A DNA stretch of 64,000 nt from an uncultured Erythrobacter sp. (GCA_937899785.1 CALCCG010000153.1:62001-126000); one strand, 5' to 3'. Positions 9,112 through 18,961 are shown, numbered from the stretch's first letter. Translations and numbers: made by a program. Notes: generated by a model not told the origin, from the sequence alone.

Positions 9112-9915
9112 TTAGTGATGAGGACGCGCGTCGAGGCCGTTATCAACGGGAATTGTGACCCCGTTGATAAAACGCGCATCGTCGGATGCAAGAAACAGCA
9201 CGCATCTCGCAATGTCCTGCGGAGCACCGAGCGCGTCCAAAGGCAGCGGGCCATCGGGGATCACCATTGGTGCCTCATCGGCCCGGCCCGTGACTGCCAT
9301 AACCATGGGCGTCTCGATCCCTCCGGGCGCCAGGGCGTTGCACCGAACGCCGTATCCCTCGTCCTGGCAGTGGATCGCAATCGAGCGGGTCATGGCCGCT
9401 ATGGCGCCTTTGGCCGCCGTGTAAGCGGGAATCTCAGCGTATCCCATAAGCGCCGCGGTTGACGCCATATTTATAATCGAGGCCCCGGCATGGCCTTCAG
9501 GCGCGCCCACAACCCTGTGTCGGTTTTTCATGAGCGGCAACGCATATTTGCATCCCAAGAAGGTTCCAGTGACATGCACATCAAGGTGCAATCGGAAGTG
9601 TTCGGGTGGGCATTTCTCGATGTTCTCAAAGATCACAATTCCTGCATTGTTGACGAGGACATCGAGTCCGCCATAGCGCGCCTCTACCGCCTCGATGACT
9701 GTCTTCCACTGGTCTTTGTCAGTCACATCGAGGGCCATCGCATCGCCATTGATTGACGCTGCCACAGCCTGCGCCGCTTCGATGTCGCGGTCGGTCACAA
9801 TCACCTTGGCACCGCTTCGCGCAAGCACCTCACAATCGGCCTTCCCAAGCCCCATTGCGCCACCAGTGACAAGAGCCACGCGTCCTTCCAAGCGTCCCTG
9901 CACGCCTTCGTTCAT
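9112..9915 (-). CDS. Short-chain dehydrogenase/reductase
   Basis: Classical SDR of 267 residues. The Rossmann motif TGGAMGLGKAD starts near residue 17, NNAG near 90, and the catalytic YTAAK near 167. The ending FINGVTIPVDNGL is normal. The Asp in VTDRD after the second strand suggests NAD(H). GGGAGA lies about six bases before the ATG. It is the first gene of a two-gene unit with the MFS carrier and is divergent from the second TonB receptor across a 320-base regulatory space. Confidence 0.9.
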   Translation of the reverse strand: MNEGVQGRLEGRVALVTGGAMGLGKADCEVLARSGAKVIVTDRDIEAAQAVAASINGDAMALDVTDKDQWKTVIEAVEARYGGLDVLVNNAGIVIFENIEKCPPEHFRLHLDVHVTGTFLGCKYALPLMKNRHRVVGAPEGHAGASIINMASTAALMGYAEIPAYTAAKGAIAAMTRSIAIHCQDEGYGVRCNALAPGGIETPMVMAVTGRADEAPMVIPDGPLPLDALGAPQDIARCVLFLASDDARFINGVTIPVDNGLDARPHH

Positions 9916-9997
9916 ACTGATCTCCCGATACCTATTTTGGGCCCGAACCTATCGTGCGCGGCCGACCACGCCACTGACTAAAGCGTTATGTGAAGGG

Positions 9998-10016
9998 TCA
10001 ACCAGATTGGTTTTGA
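9998..10016. promoter_or_regulatory. Imperfect palindrome between SDR and TonB receptor
   Basis: TCAACCAGATTGGTTTTGA has complementary halves (TCAACCA / TGGTTTTGA) around GAT. It is placed midway between the divergent SDR-MFS and TonB receptor units. A -35-like TTGACA lies at 10037-10042, downstream towards the receptor, with only a poor -10 after it. A repressor site controlling uptake genes is possible. The rest of the 9916-10235 space shows no gene. Confidence 0.35.
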
Positions 10017-10190
10017 CGCTACGGAAAGTAGGTTTTTTGACATTCTGTGACCAAAAGGCCGCAAAATACCCTCTCGCCTATTGCTTTTGCTAGATGCGCT
10101 CGTCGATCCGAGGTCTACACTCTCCCGGCATGGTCCGCTGGGCGTTCTGGAAAGATCGCTCTCGCCCCAATGGGAAGCGGGTCAGGGGAG

Positions 10191-10220
10191 AAAGGCAAGC
10201 GGGCAAACCCGCTGCCTTTT
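10191..10220 (+). promoter_or_regulatory. Leader hairpin with T-run before the TonB receptor
   Basis: AAAGGCAAGCGGG (10191-10203) pairs with CCCGCTGCCTTT (10208-10219) around a CAAA loop with one bulged A. It ends in TTTT directly before the Shine-Dalgarno AAGGGAGAG (10220-10229). In shape it is an intrinsic terminator placed in the untranslated leader. It could act as an attenuator or mask the ribosome site. Confidence 0.5.
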
Positions 10221-10235
10221 AAGGGAGAGAGCCTG

Positions 10236-12782
10236 ATGCAAACACTTCAAACCCAGACTTCGTTTGGCGTGACTTCAACTGCGCGCCGTGCGCTTCTGGC
10301 GGGCACCGCGCTGGTCGCATTAGCGGCCATGCCAGGAACGGCGCTGGCACAAGGACAAGATTCGACGACGGCTGCATTCGAAGAAGAGGGCGAGCTGGAC
10401 GACAGAGTGATCATTGTCCAAGCCCGCCGACAGAATGAAAGCCTGCAGGAAGTGCCCGTCACCGTCACGGCTATCGGAGGCGAAACACTAGAGCGCTATG
10501 GTGTTGACCAGGTCGCTGATGTTGTCGGCCGCGTGCCGACCTTGAATGTGCAAGTTGGCGGCTCAGGGTCCGGCGGTCAGCTTTCGCTTCGCGGCGTTGG
10601 CTCTTCCAACATTTCCGCCGCCTTCGACAGCGCCGTCGCTTTCGACTTTGACGGAGTGCAGGTTTCGACGATGCGTCTCGTGCAGGCTGGGTTCTTCGAC
10701 ACCCAGCAGATCGACATTCTCAAAGGTCCGCAATCGCTCTTTTTCGGCAAGTCAGCCTCAGCGGGCGTCTTTGCGATCCGCTCTGCGGATCCGACATCAA
10801 CTTGGGAATCGAACATTCGCGCGTCCTACGAGTTTGAGGAGCAGGGCTACACTCTTGGGGGCTATATCTCTGGTCCCCTTACCGACACGCTCGGCATTCG
10901 CCTTGCCGCACAGTGGAACGACATCGACGAATTCGTCGAAATGGAACCCGGTACGCCCACGGCCAACGGACGTTTCCGCGGTCAAGAGAACCTTGTCGCT
11001 CGGGCCACACTCGATTGGGAGCCGAGCGATCGGTTTGATGCCAACCTGAAGGTCCAATACGTTCGCAACGAAGGTGATGGGGCGATTCAGCACACGGATC
11101 AGGACTGCGGTGCGAATGGCGTAGCCGACCCAGTCTTCCTTTTGCAGGGCGTTGCTGCCATCCCGGCCGGCTACAGCTGTGACAGTGATGATGGATTGTA
11201 CTACCTTCCTGATTCCGCTCCCTCGCTTGCAGGCGGCGTGCCGACACCATCGGCAGCGGCTGGTCGCGATGGTGTGCCATTTTCTGAAACCGATGTCTGG
11301 TTCGGCCGCTTTCTTATGAATTTCGAGGTCACCGACACGCTCACCCTCACATCGACGACAGGCTATCTCGATCTCGATGCCGTCGATTTTGACTGCTACG
11401 CCTATGGCGGTGTCGGACCAGCCTTTTCGCCGCTTGGCGACTTGCTTGGCGATCCAGACTTCCTCGCCGCAAACGCGCCGGCATTAGCCGCATCAAATGC
11501 GGCCGGTTCCGCGCAAGGCACGGGCTGTTCCGATCCGGTCAACCAGCTTGAACAGTTCACGCAGGAATTGCGCCTCACGTCGGACTTTGATGGGCCGTTC
11601 AATTTCATGCTGGGTGTGTTCTACGAAGACCGCGATTTTGTCTTTGATACAGCGCAGCAAGCCGTGAACATTTCGCTCATCGCGCCCGATCCGGTGACGG
11701 GCTTCACTTACGATTGGGATCGACGCCAGGACACCGCAACCGAAGCTTTCTCGGTGTTTGGTTCGGTTATCATTGATCTGACGGACGATCTCGAACTGTC
11801 AGGCGGTCTTCGCTACACAGACGAGAGCAAAACGGCTGTCATTACCGTCCCCTTTCTGCACACTTTCCTGCAGGGACCAGGCTTCGTCGCGCCCGGCTTT
11901 AACTCGGGGCCGATTGAGTTTGACGACGACAACTTCTCGCCCGAAGTTACGCTTCGATATCAAGCGACTGATGACGTCAACATCTTTGCATCGTTCAAAA
12001 CCGGATTTAAGTCGGGCGGTATCGACAATTCCGCTCTGCCATCAGCCAGTTTGAGCGTTGCGGCAAACAGCGGTGATTTTGGACCGCTGATCTTCGACTC
12101 TGAAACAACACAGGGCGGTGAGATCGGCTTCAAATCGCAATGGGCCGATCGCACCTTCACGTTGAACGCAACGGCCTATTACTATGTCTTTGATGACCTG
12201 CAGGTGCAAAACTTCGATGCCGTCGCGATCCAGTTTATTACGTTGAACGCCGGTGAGGTCACCTCGCAAGGTGTGGATGTGGAGTGGAATTGGAGAACTC
12301 CAGCTGATGGGCTCACCCTGTCGGGCAACCTCGCTTACCTTGACGCTGAGTTTACCGATACCTTCATTACCGCCTCCGGAACGGACTTGGACGGGCGTGA
12401 CGCGGCGCGCGCACCAACATGGTCCGGGAACTTTGCGGCCGACTTCTTCACTCCGGTCAGCGACAGTCTAGAGTTCGGCTTAAGCGGCAATATGATCTTC
12501 AGCGATGATTACATTGCAAATGAGGATTCCAACAACGACTTCGTCCAGGACAGCTATGTCACGTTCGACGCGACGATATCGCTTGGAGATATCGACAATC
12601 GCTGGAAATTCTCGATCATCGGGGTGAACCTGACAGACGAGATTTGGGTGAACACATCAGCCCCGCGTCCTTTCTTGTCGCCAGGCGGTGCGGCAGGCGC
12701 TGGTCTTCCCCTTGGTGACGACATCCTCCTTACTCAAAACCGAGGCCGTCAGGTCTACGCGGAGGTTCAATTCTCGTTCTGA
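10236..12782 (+). CDS. TonB-dependent outer-membrane receptor
   Basis: Outer-membrane receptor of 848 residues. The signal peptide ends GTALA-QG. A TonB-box-like segment (DDRVIIVQARR) is followed by the plug motifs ESLQEVPVTVTAI, GVGSSN and DILKGPQSLFFGKSASAG. The C-terminal strand RGRQVYAEVQFSF ends in Phe, as expected for BAM-dependent barrels. AAGGGAGAG lies six bases before the ATG. The plug is of the general sphingomonad type found with aromatic, steroid and terpenoid clusters. It stands between the SDR-MFS unit and a Rieske oxygenase, so it likely imports the substrate degraded by the island. A strong terminator follows. Confidence 0.92.
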   Translation: MQTLQTQTSFGVTSTARRALLAGTALVALAAMPGTALAQGQDSTTAAFEEEGELDDRVIIVQARRQNESLQEVPVTVTAIGGETLERYGVDQVADVVGRVPTLNVQVGGSGSGGQLSLRGVGSSNISAAFDSAVAFDFDGVQVSTMRLVQAGFFDTQQIDILKGPQSLFFGKSASAGVFAIRSADPTSTWESNIRASYEFEEQGYTLGGYISGPLTDTLGIRLAAQWNDIDEFVEMEPGTPTANGRFRGQENLVARATLDWEPSDRFDANLKVQYVRNEGDGAIQHTDQDCGANGVADPVFLLQGVAAIPAGYSCDSDDGLYYLPDSAPSLAGGVPTPSAAAGRDGVPFSETDVWFGRFLMNFEVTDTLTLTSTTGYLDLDAVDFDCYAYGGVGPAFSPLGDLLGDPDFLAANAPALAASNAAGSAQGTGCSDPVNQLEQFTQELRLTSDFDGPFNFMLGVFYEDRDFVFDTAQQAVNISLIAPDPVTGFTYDWDRRQDTATEAFSVFGSVIIDLTDDLELSGGLRYTDESKTAVITVPFLHTFLQGPGFVAPGFNSGPIEFDDDNFSPEVTLRYQATDDVNIFASFKTGFKSGGIDNSALPSASLSVAANSGDFGPLIFDSETTQGGEIGFKSQWADRTFTLNATAYYYVFDDLQVQNFDAVAIQFITLNAGEVTSQGVDVEWNWRTPADGLTLSGNLAYLDAEFTDTFITASGTDLDGRDAARAPTWSGNFAADFFTPVSDSLEFGLSGNMIFSDDYIANEDSNNDFVQDSYVTFDATISLGDIDNRWKFSIIGVNLTDEIWVNTSAPRPFLSPGGAAGAGLPLGDDILLTQNRGRQVYAEVQFSF

Positions 12783-12796
12783 AGCGGTTTTCCTAC

Positions 12797-12851
12797 GATC
12801 CCAGTCTCCTCTTGGGATCAGTGCGGGCGGGCCTGAGGGTCCGCCCGTTTT
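12797..12851 (+). terminator. Tandem hairpins ending in a T-run
   Basis: GATCCCA/TGGGATC form a first stem (12797-12819). CGGGCGG (12824-12830) pairs with CCGCCCG (12841-12847), followed by TTTT. This is a good rho-independent terminator shortly after the TonB receptor stop. Confidence 0.8.
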
Positions 12852-12932
12852 CCGTGAAACCTCCCAAAAACACGAATTGCCCATAGTCGGCCTGCGAGCG
12901 CATTTTGCGTGTGGGATTTTGGAGAGCCAATC

Positions 12933-14162
12933 ATGTCGCGCGAAGAACTCGTTTCGATGACCCGCAGCCTGATCGCGCATGGCGCGGCGGATACAATGGA
13001 ATACGCGGATGAGATCGTACGGGTCCCTGCGAGCACATACACCGATCCCGAGCTGTTCGAGCTGGAGAAGCGCAACATCTTCCGCCGCCTGCCCCTAATG
13101 GTTGCGCCATCCTGCGAACTTCCAGAGCCAGGGGACTACAAAGCGATGGAGATCTGCGGCGTCCCCCTGCTGCTAACGCGTCAACGGGATCGCAGCGTGG
13201 GGGCGTTTCTGAACATGTGCTCGCATCGCGGCAATCCCGTTGTCGAAGCCGGCACGACAGGCAACGCAACACGTTTTATGTGCGGCTATCACGGATGGAC
13301 CTTCAAGAACGACGGCGGCCTTGTAGGTGTTGCCTCACCAAAGGACTTTGGGCCCGTCGACAAGGCCGCTTTGTGCCTCAAACGCTTTCCTGTCCATGAA
13401 AGCGCCGGGCTGATCTGGGCGACGCTTGACCTGGATTCCAAACTGCCGATCGCTGATTATCTGTGCGGCTATGATGCGCTGCTCGAAGCCTTTGGTTTCG
13501 ACACATGGACCCTGTTCAGCCAGCGTACGCTGGCCGGTCCGAACTGGAAGACAGCCTATGATGGCTATCTCGATTTTTACCACCTGCCGGTCTTACACAA
13601 GGACACCTTCGGAGCGGACTTCTTCAACCGAGCGAACTATTTCTTTTGGGGCCCGCACCAACGTCTTTCGAGCCCCTCGAAATTCGCCCAGAAAACCGGC
13701 AGCGACGAAATGCTCGATCTATCGGAGATGGCGGATGAGGAGTTGCCCGCCGACGCCCTCACACAAGGCGTATGGACCGTGTTCCCACACATCTCGATTG
13801 CAAGTTTTTACGGCGGAGGCCAACGCGGGGCGATGATCTCACAGCTCTTCCCGGGGGACTGCGTAGGTGAGAGCTACACAACCCAATACTACGTGATGGA
13901 AAATCAGCCTGAAACCGAGGAAGATGTCGCTTCAGCGCAGGAGCAATTCGACTTCCTCGAAATCGTTGTTCGGGATGAAGATTACGCGACCGGCAGGCGC
14001 CAGCACGAAGCGCTGCAGTCTGGCATGCTCAAAGAGGTGCTGTTTGGGAAAAACGAGCGCGGCGGTCAGGTCTTCCACACATGGGCGGCAAAGCTGACAC
14101 ACGCAAGCGACGAAGAGCTACTCGACATCTTTGCCGCCGAGCGGAAGCAGGCGGCAGAGTAA
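12933..14162 (+). CDS. Rieske non-heme iron oxygenase, alpha subunit
   Basis: Terminal oxygenase subunit of 409 residues. The [2Fe-2S] Rieske cluster ligands are Cys96/His98 (CSHRG) and Cys117/His120 (CGYHGW). The catalytic mononuclear iron is bound by His217 and His222 in DFYHLPVLH, with Asp214 as the likely bridging acid. GGAGAG precedes the ATG by six bases. No ferredoxin, reductase or beta subunit lies next to it, so electron partners must come from elsewhere, as is common in sphingomonads. It likely hydroxylates or demethylates a ring or side-chain position of the substrate. Confidence 0.9.
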   Translation: MSREELVSMTRSLIAHGAADTMEYADEIVRVPASTYTDPELFELEKRNIFRRLPLMVAPSCELPEPGDYKAMEICGVPLLLTRQRDRSVGAFLNMCSHRGNPVVEAGTTGNATRFMCGYHGWTFKNDGGLVGVASPKDFGPVDKAALCLKRFPVHESAGLIWATLDLDSKLPIADYLCGYDALLEAFGFDTWTLFSQRTLAGPNWKTAYDGYLDFYHLPVLHKDTFGADFFNRANYFFWGPHQRLSSPSKFAQKTGSDEMLDLSEMADEELPADALTQGVWTVFPHISIASFYGGGQRGAMISQLFPGDCVGESYTTQYYVMENQPETEEDVASAQEQFDFLEIVVRDEDYATGRRQHEALQSGMLKEVLFGKNERGGQVFHTWAAKLTHASDEELLDIFAAERKQAAE

Positions 14163-14312
14163 CCTCCAAACTCGCTCACCGCGCCACACCCCTGTCTCTT
14201 GGAGGGCGAAAGGGATGGCATTGGACCCAATTCAAACAGCGCCCGCTTCCGGTGAAGACACGCTGATCGGCTCCACCGAGCAGGCGCCTTGCGCCACGGC
14301 TGAAGATCCCAT

Positions 14313-15260
14313 TTAGCCAAAGGCGGGACGAAAATTACTCTCACCCCAGTTTTGGCGCCGGGTCCATTCGCCCATGGTCTCAAGCTTGCCATCCAGCTCG
14401 GGAAAACGCTCGTAGACATAGTCCATATCGACTTCGAACGGACGCGTTGGCGCCTCATTGTTGTATTCGTAAAACGCCTGAATGCCCAAAGCGAACTCTT
14501 CACGCATCTCCTCAGGCATAGTGTCGCCCGCTGCATCCACGAGGTAACGCCCGAATTCTGCAGGTGTGCATGGATCGTAGGTGATTGGCTTGTCGAGCGC
14601 TTCCGTCAGGCACTGCGTAACCTGCTTACCCACCAAGCGCTCAGGACCGCCAATATTGAGCCATGCGCCTTCCATATCGGGCCGATCGAGAGCGGCGAGC
14701 ATAAATCTCGCGACATCGTCAAGGCTGATCCAATTGGCCTCGAGTTCGGGATTGTGCGGATAGACATAACGACCTTCATCAATGATAAAGGGACGCGCCC
14801 AATTGGTCAGCAAATTGTCCATAAAGAGCACGCTTCCAAACACCGTTCCAGGGCAGCCTGATCGCCACAGAGCGTTGATACCCTTAGTGTTCTCGCCATA
14901 TGTAAAGGGATCGCCAGGTCGATCGGGAATCCAGCTTGATGTGTTCCAAACCAACCGCTTCACGTCCAACTCGGCCGCGACCTTGCCCAAGTCACCGATC
15001 AGCACCGCACGATCAGCGCGCGCCTGCAAAGGATGCGTGTAGAAGATGTAGTCCGACCCCTCGAGCGCGGGTCTGAAGCTCTCGGAATCATACAGATCCA
15101 TTGGGCGCTCCTCTACGCGGTCAATCCCGTCGATTTGGGCGCCACCAAAGGGGTCTTCCTGCCGCGAAATAGCGCGCACCTCATAGCCCGCTTTGAGCGC
15201 TTGTCGTACCTGCGCCATGCCTTGTCGTCCGCTTGCGCCGATCACCGTGATGCGTGCCAT
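14313..15260 (-). CDS. NmrA-like NAD(P)-binding protein
   Basis: Atypical SDR of 315 residues. It has the N-terminal Rossmann motif VIGASGRQGMAQ and the Arg-bearing AISRQ strand end, which suits NADP(H) binding. GSVLFMDNLL and NWISLDDVARFMLAAL are characteristic of NmrA/isoflavone-reductase-like proteins. There is no YxxxK triad of the classical type. AGGAGAGG lies five bases before the ATG. It may be a reductase or a redox-sensing regulator. It is divergent from the CurA-like reductase at 15387. Confidence 0.8.
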   Translation of the reverse strand: MARITVIGASGRQGMAQVRQALKAGYEVRAISRQEDPFGGAQIDGIDRVEERPMDLYDSESFRPALEGSDYIFYTHPLQARADRAVLIGDLGKVAAELDVKRLVWNTSSWIPDRPGDPFTYGENTKGINALWRSGCPGTVFGSVLFMDNLLTNWARPFIIDEGRYVYPHNPELEANWISLDDVARFMLAALDRPDMEGAWLNIGGPERLVGKQVTQCLTEALDKPITYDPCTPAEFGRYLVDAAGDTMPEEMREEFALGIQAFYEYNNEAPTRPFEVDMDYVYERFPELDGKLETMGEWTRRQNWGESNFRPAFG

Positions 15261-15386
15261 TTGCCTCTCCTTTTTGGAATTGGCGTCAAACTAGCCAGCG
15301 ACCGACACAACCGCACCGCGCCAAAATGATAGCCCCTAACAAAAGCGCATCTTGTCGGATCGGCGGGGTGCTTAGAAAAGGCCGAA

Positions 15387-16388
15387 ATGCAGACCCGTTA
15401 CTGGCGCATTGACAGCAGGCCTGAAGGCACACGCTTCGCTGAAGCCCTGTCGCTTTCGGAAACAAGTCTTCCCGCGCTTGGCGAAGGCGAGATCCGGATT
15501 CGAAACGCAATGCTTTCGATGGACGCCGGGACGAGGATGTGGCTCACCGACCGTGAAGATGGCTACCAGCCACCACTGGCAATCGAAAGCCCCATGACAG
15601 GCCTTGTTCTGGGCGAGGTCATTGCGAGCCGTAGCGACGCATTCAAGGAAGGCGATCTGGTGCGCGCTTTTGGGACATGGGCCGATGTGAGCCAAGTCGA
15701 TCCCGTGCTGGCCGGCGCAATAGCGCTCGATCCCAGTGTCAAAGACAGACGGGCGTGGTTTGGGCCGCTTGGAATGAACGGCTGGACGGCGCTTTGGGGT
15801 GTTGAAGTGACCGGCGCGGCCAAAGCTGGCGAGCGCGTTCTTGTCTCAGCCGCAGCCGGAGCGACGGGCCTTCTTGCTGTGCAGATTGCAAGACTACTCG
15901 GCTGCGAAGCGTGGGGTATCGCCGGTGGCGCGGAAAAAGGCCGGTTGCTGATAGAGGACTTCGGGTGCGCCGGAGCCATCAATTACAAGACCGCCAACCT
16001 TGGCGAACAACTGGATGCGGCTGGTGGCTTTGATGTCTATTTCGACAATGTCGGCGGGCCGGTATTGGACAAGGTGCTCACCCGCATGAACCACTATGGA
16101 CGGATCGCCGTCTGCGGGCTTGTCTCCGACTACACGTCCGGCTCGCGCACCGCCCCAAGCGAGTTTGATCAGGTGCTTATGCGCCGTCTGCGGGTCGAGG
16201 GATTCTTCTCGCCAGACTTTATCGACCAAGGCGAGCGACTAACCCAGCGGCTGCTTGGATGGTTTGAGGCGGGCGAACTCACCATGCCCTATGACGTTAC
16301 CCACGGGCTTGAAAACACACTCCTTGCCTATGAGAAGCTCTTCGCAGGGCGCAATATCGGGAAGGTCATCGTGGAGCTGGAGCAATGA
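15387..16388 (+). CDS. CurA-like NADP-dependent medium-chain reductase
   Basis: Zinc-free medium-chain dehydrogenase/reductase of 333 residues. Its N-terminal GroES-like half contains LSMDAGTRMWLTD. The Rossmann segment VLVSAAAGATGLLAVQIA lies near residue 150, and FDVYFDNVGG is a typical leukotriene B4 dehydrogenase/CurA feature. Such enzymes reduce C=C bonds conjugated to carbonyls. AAAAGG precedes the ATG. It overlaps the next gene by ATGA, so the two are translationally coupled. It is one of three paralogues in the island (also 21460-22461 and 24770-25792). Confidence 0.88.
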   Translation: MQTRYWRIDSRPEGTRFAEALSLSETSLPALGEGEIRIRNAMLSMDAGTRMWLTDREDGYQPPLAIESPMTGLVLGEVIASRSDAFKEGDLVRAFGTWADVSQVDPVLAGAIALDPSVKDRRAWFGPLGMNGWTALWGVEVTGAAKAGERVLVSAAAGATGLLAVQIARLLGCEAWGIAGGAEKGRLLIEDFGCAGAINYKTANLGEQLDAAGGFDVYFDNVGGPVLDKVLTRMNHYGRIAVCGLVSDYTSGSRTAPSEFDQVLMRRLRVEGFFSPDFIDQGERLTQRLLGWFEAGELTMPYDVTHGLENTLLAYEKLFAGRNIGKVIVELEQ

Positions 16389-16933
16389 ATATGCGGCTGG
16401 AAGATCGCGCAGCCATTGCGCAAGTCTTGGCCGGCTACACCCATGCGCTGGATCGGCGGCAATGGCACTTGATGGAGCGTTTTTTCCACGCGGACGCTGT
16501 CTTTCGGTTTGGCGTGATTGAGGGAGACTGGCGCAGCTTTGTGGAACAGGCGCGCGCGTTGCTCGACCCGTGCCTGGCGACTCAGCATCAGCTCGGCCAG
16601 ACCTTGTACGGTTTCGATGGAGACCGTTGCCACACTGAGACTTATATGACGGCAATGCATACGATCCCGCCCGGATTCCCAATGAGTGATATTTTTCCTG
16701 ACAAAGGCGTTATCTACTCGGCCGTGGTAGCCGGACGGTATGTCGATGTGTTTGAACGACGCGGCGATCAACATAGCGGGGAGTGGCGTATTGCGAAACG
16801 CACAGGCCTTTATGACTGGCGCGAATTTCGCCAGACCCAGGGCACCGACCTATCCGATGTTCCCGAAGGCGCGGCTGGGTACAAGGATGAGCGCGATCCG
16901 GCCAGCGCTGTGGTGAAACACTGGCTGGGCTAG
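16385..16933 (+). CDS. SnoaL-like (NTF2-fold) protein
   Basis: A 182-residue NTF2-fold protein of the SnoaL_4 group, which includes dehydratases, dehydrochlorinases such as LinA, and isomerases. The pattern TQHQLGQTLYGFDGDRCHTE holds the conserved His after the second helix, and HALDRRQWHLMERFF carries the early Asp. Those two positions are the likely catalytic pair by family analogy. The start overlaps the stop of the reductase before it (ATGA). It may carry out a dehydration, isomerisation or cyclisation step. Confidence 0.82.
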   Translation: MNMRLEDRAAIAQVLAGYTHALDRRQWHLMERFFHADAVFRFGVIEGDWRSFVEQARALLDPCLATQHQLGQTLYGFDGDRCHTETYMTAMHTIPPGFPMSDIFPDKGVIYSAVVAGRYVDVFERRGDQHSGEWRIAKRTGLYDWREFRQTQGTDLSDVPEGAAGYKDERDPASAVVKHWLG

Positions 16934-16986
16934 GCTATGAATTTCGCCAATGGCCTAGACAAGAGGCAGACGGCATCTGCTCTAAC

Positions 16987-18585
16987 ATGGCTACTGCAAA
17001 CGCAACCGACACCCCGCCCGTAACCTTTTGTGATGTCGTTGCCGACTTCGCCCACTCGCAGCCCCACGCGGCTGCCTTCACGTTTGGGGATGCCGTCACG
17101 ACTTTTGCTAGGCTTGATGAAGCGGGTAATCGTGCCGCGCGGGTACTAAGCGATCTTGGGGTGACAAAGGGCGACCGGATCTGCTTTTTGGGCAAGAACC
17201 ACCCCTTCTATTTCGAGGTGCTGCTGGGCGCGGCTAGAATTGGCGCGGTGATGACGCCCGTAAACTGGATACAGGCTCCGCCAGAAGACGCTAACATTCT
17301 CGGCACCGCCGCCGCGCGCGTCGCCATAGAAGGCGAAGGCTTTACCGATATGCTCGAAACCGCGCGCGCGCAGGCGCCGATGGTCAAACGCGTCATCGGC
17401 CTCGCTGCGCCCGACTTTGACGGGCCGGACTATGCAAGTCTGCGCGATGCGGCGGACCCGACACCTCCCGCCACCGAGATCGGGCTCGATGACGACGCGC
17501 TTCAGCTCTACACATCGGGCACGACTGGCCGGCCCAAAGGCGCGGTGATGACGCATGGTTCGATCCTTTCGAGCCGCGATGCCGATGGCGGCGAAGGCGC
17601 TCAAAGGGAATGGCAAGAACCCGTCGAAGGCGATGTCACCTTGTTGGCGATGCCGTGTTTCCACATCAGCGGTACCGGTACGGGCCTTACCACCATGATC
17701 GGCGGAACCAACGCGATTGTGCTTCCCGAGTACGATCCGACCAAAGCTCTCGATCTGATCGAGAATTACAACATCAGCCGCATCTTCCTGGTCCCCGCCG
17801 CGATCCAGATCCTGCTTAATCATCCGCGCGCCAAAGAGGTCGACTTCAGCCGCATCCAGTACATCACCTATGGCGCCTCGCCCATTCCGCTCGAGCTTAT
17901 GCGAGAGGCGATGGATGTGATCGGCTGCGGCTTTGTGCAGATGTATGGCATGACGGAGACCAGCGGAACGATCGTCGCGCTTGATCCAGAGGATCACGTT
18001 CCCGAAGGTTCGCCCAAAATGCGCAGCGTGGGCAAGCCTTTGCACGGGGTTGAGATCAAGATCATCGACGAATCTGGCGCGGATGTACCGGTCGGCGCCG
18101 TGGGCGAAATCGCCACGCGATCCTCAAAGAACATGAGCCGCTATTGGAACAACCCCGATGCGACCGCGGAAACTATCGATGCGGATGGCTGGCTGCGGAC
18201 CGGCGACGCTGGCTATCTCGACGAGGATGGCTATCTCTAGTTCCATGACCGAGTGAAGGACATGATCATATCGGGCGGAGAGAACATCTACCCCGCCGAG
18301 GTTGAAAACGCGCTCTATTCGCACCCCGACATTGGCGATGTCGCGGTGATCGGTGTACCCGATGAAAAATGGGGCGAAGCGGTGAAAGCCTGCGTCGTGC
18401 TCAAAGAGGGCAAGACACTTACTGAGGCCGACGTCATCGCCCACGCCCGCACGCAGATTGCGGGATACAAATGCCCCAAATCCGTCGGCTTCATCCCAGC
18501 CTTGCCGCGCAACCCATCGGGCAAGATCCTGCGCCGCGAATTGCGCGCGCCCTACTGGGAAGGGAAAGACAAGGCGGTCAATTGA
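16987..18585 (+). pseudogene. Acyl-CoA/aryl-CoA ligase interrupted by an in-frame TAG
   Basis: An AMP-forming CoA ligase whose reading frame would give 532 residues, but codon 418 (18238-18240) is TAG. Before it are the P-loop YTSGTTGRPKGAVMTHG, the MYGMTETSG motif and TGDAGYLDEDGYL. After it, in the same frame, follow [20 protein letters not shown] and the catalytic-lysine segment [12 protein letters not shown]. Relatives usually have Tyr at the stop position (GYLY-IHDRVKD), so one base change from TAC or TAT explains it. The break falls exactly at the hinge between the large and small domains. A GTG at 18253 could start the C-terminal domain separately. It could be a recent null mutation, a sequencing error or a functional split. 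The rest shows no decay. Confidence 0.85.
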
Positions 18586-18595
18586 GGAGAGGCCA

Positions 18596-18961
18596 ATGCC
18601 CGGAGAAGCGCAACGCGTGATCGAGCGATTTTGGCGCGTTCAGGACCAAGGCGATTACACCGAACTCGCCCCGCTTTTCGCGCCCGACGCGGTGCTGGAC
18701 GACCCGGTCTATGGCCGCTTTGAAGGGCGCGAGGCGATCTTGAAATTCATGACCATGATGGTCAGCGAAATGGGCCATCGCGAAATCCACTTCACGCTTG
18801 ATGAGGTGTGCGGGGACGACCATGCGGTTTGGGCGCGTTGGACGATGCATTCCCCAGCAGGCACGCGCGGAGGGGTTGGCATTTACAAGGTCGAAAACGG
18901 TCTGATGACCTATTATCGCGACTATATGGACCCCGAAACAGGAGGGGGAGAAGCTCAATGA
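18596..18961 (+). CDS. SnoaL-like (NTF2-fold) protein
   Basis: A 121-residue NTF2-fold protein with VIERFWRVQDQGDYTELAPL at the N-terminus, then FAPDAVLDDPVYGRFEGREA, and the ending MTYYRDYMDPE, which is usual for ketosteroid-isomerase-like proteins. GAGGAGAGG precedes the ATG closely. Its start lies 10 bases after the ligase stop, and the next SDR overlaps its end by ATGA, so all belong to one operon. It may be an isomerase or hydratase; the substrate is unknown. Confidence 0.82.
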   Translation: MPGEAQRVIERFWRVQDQGDYTELAPLFAPDAVLDDPVYGRFEGREAILKFMTMMVSEMGHREIHFTLDEVCGDDHAVWARWTMHSPAGTRGGVGIYKVENGLMTYYRDYMDPETGGGEAQ

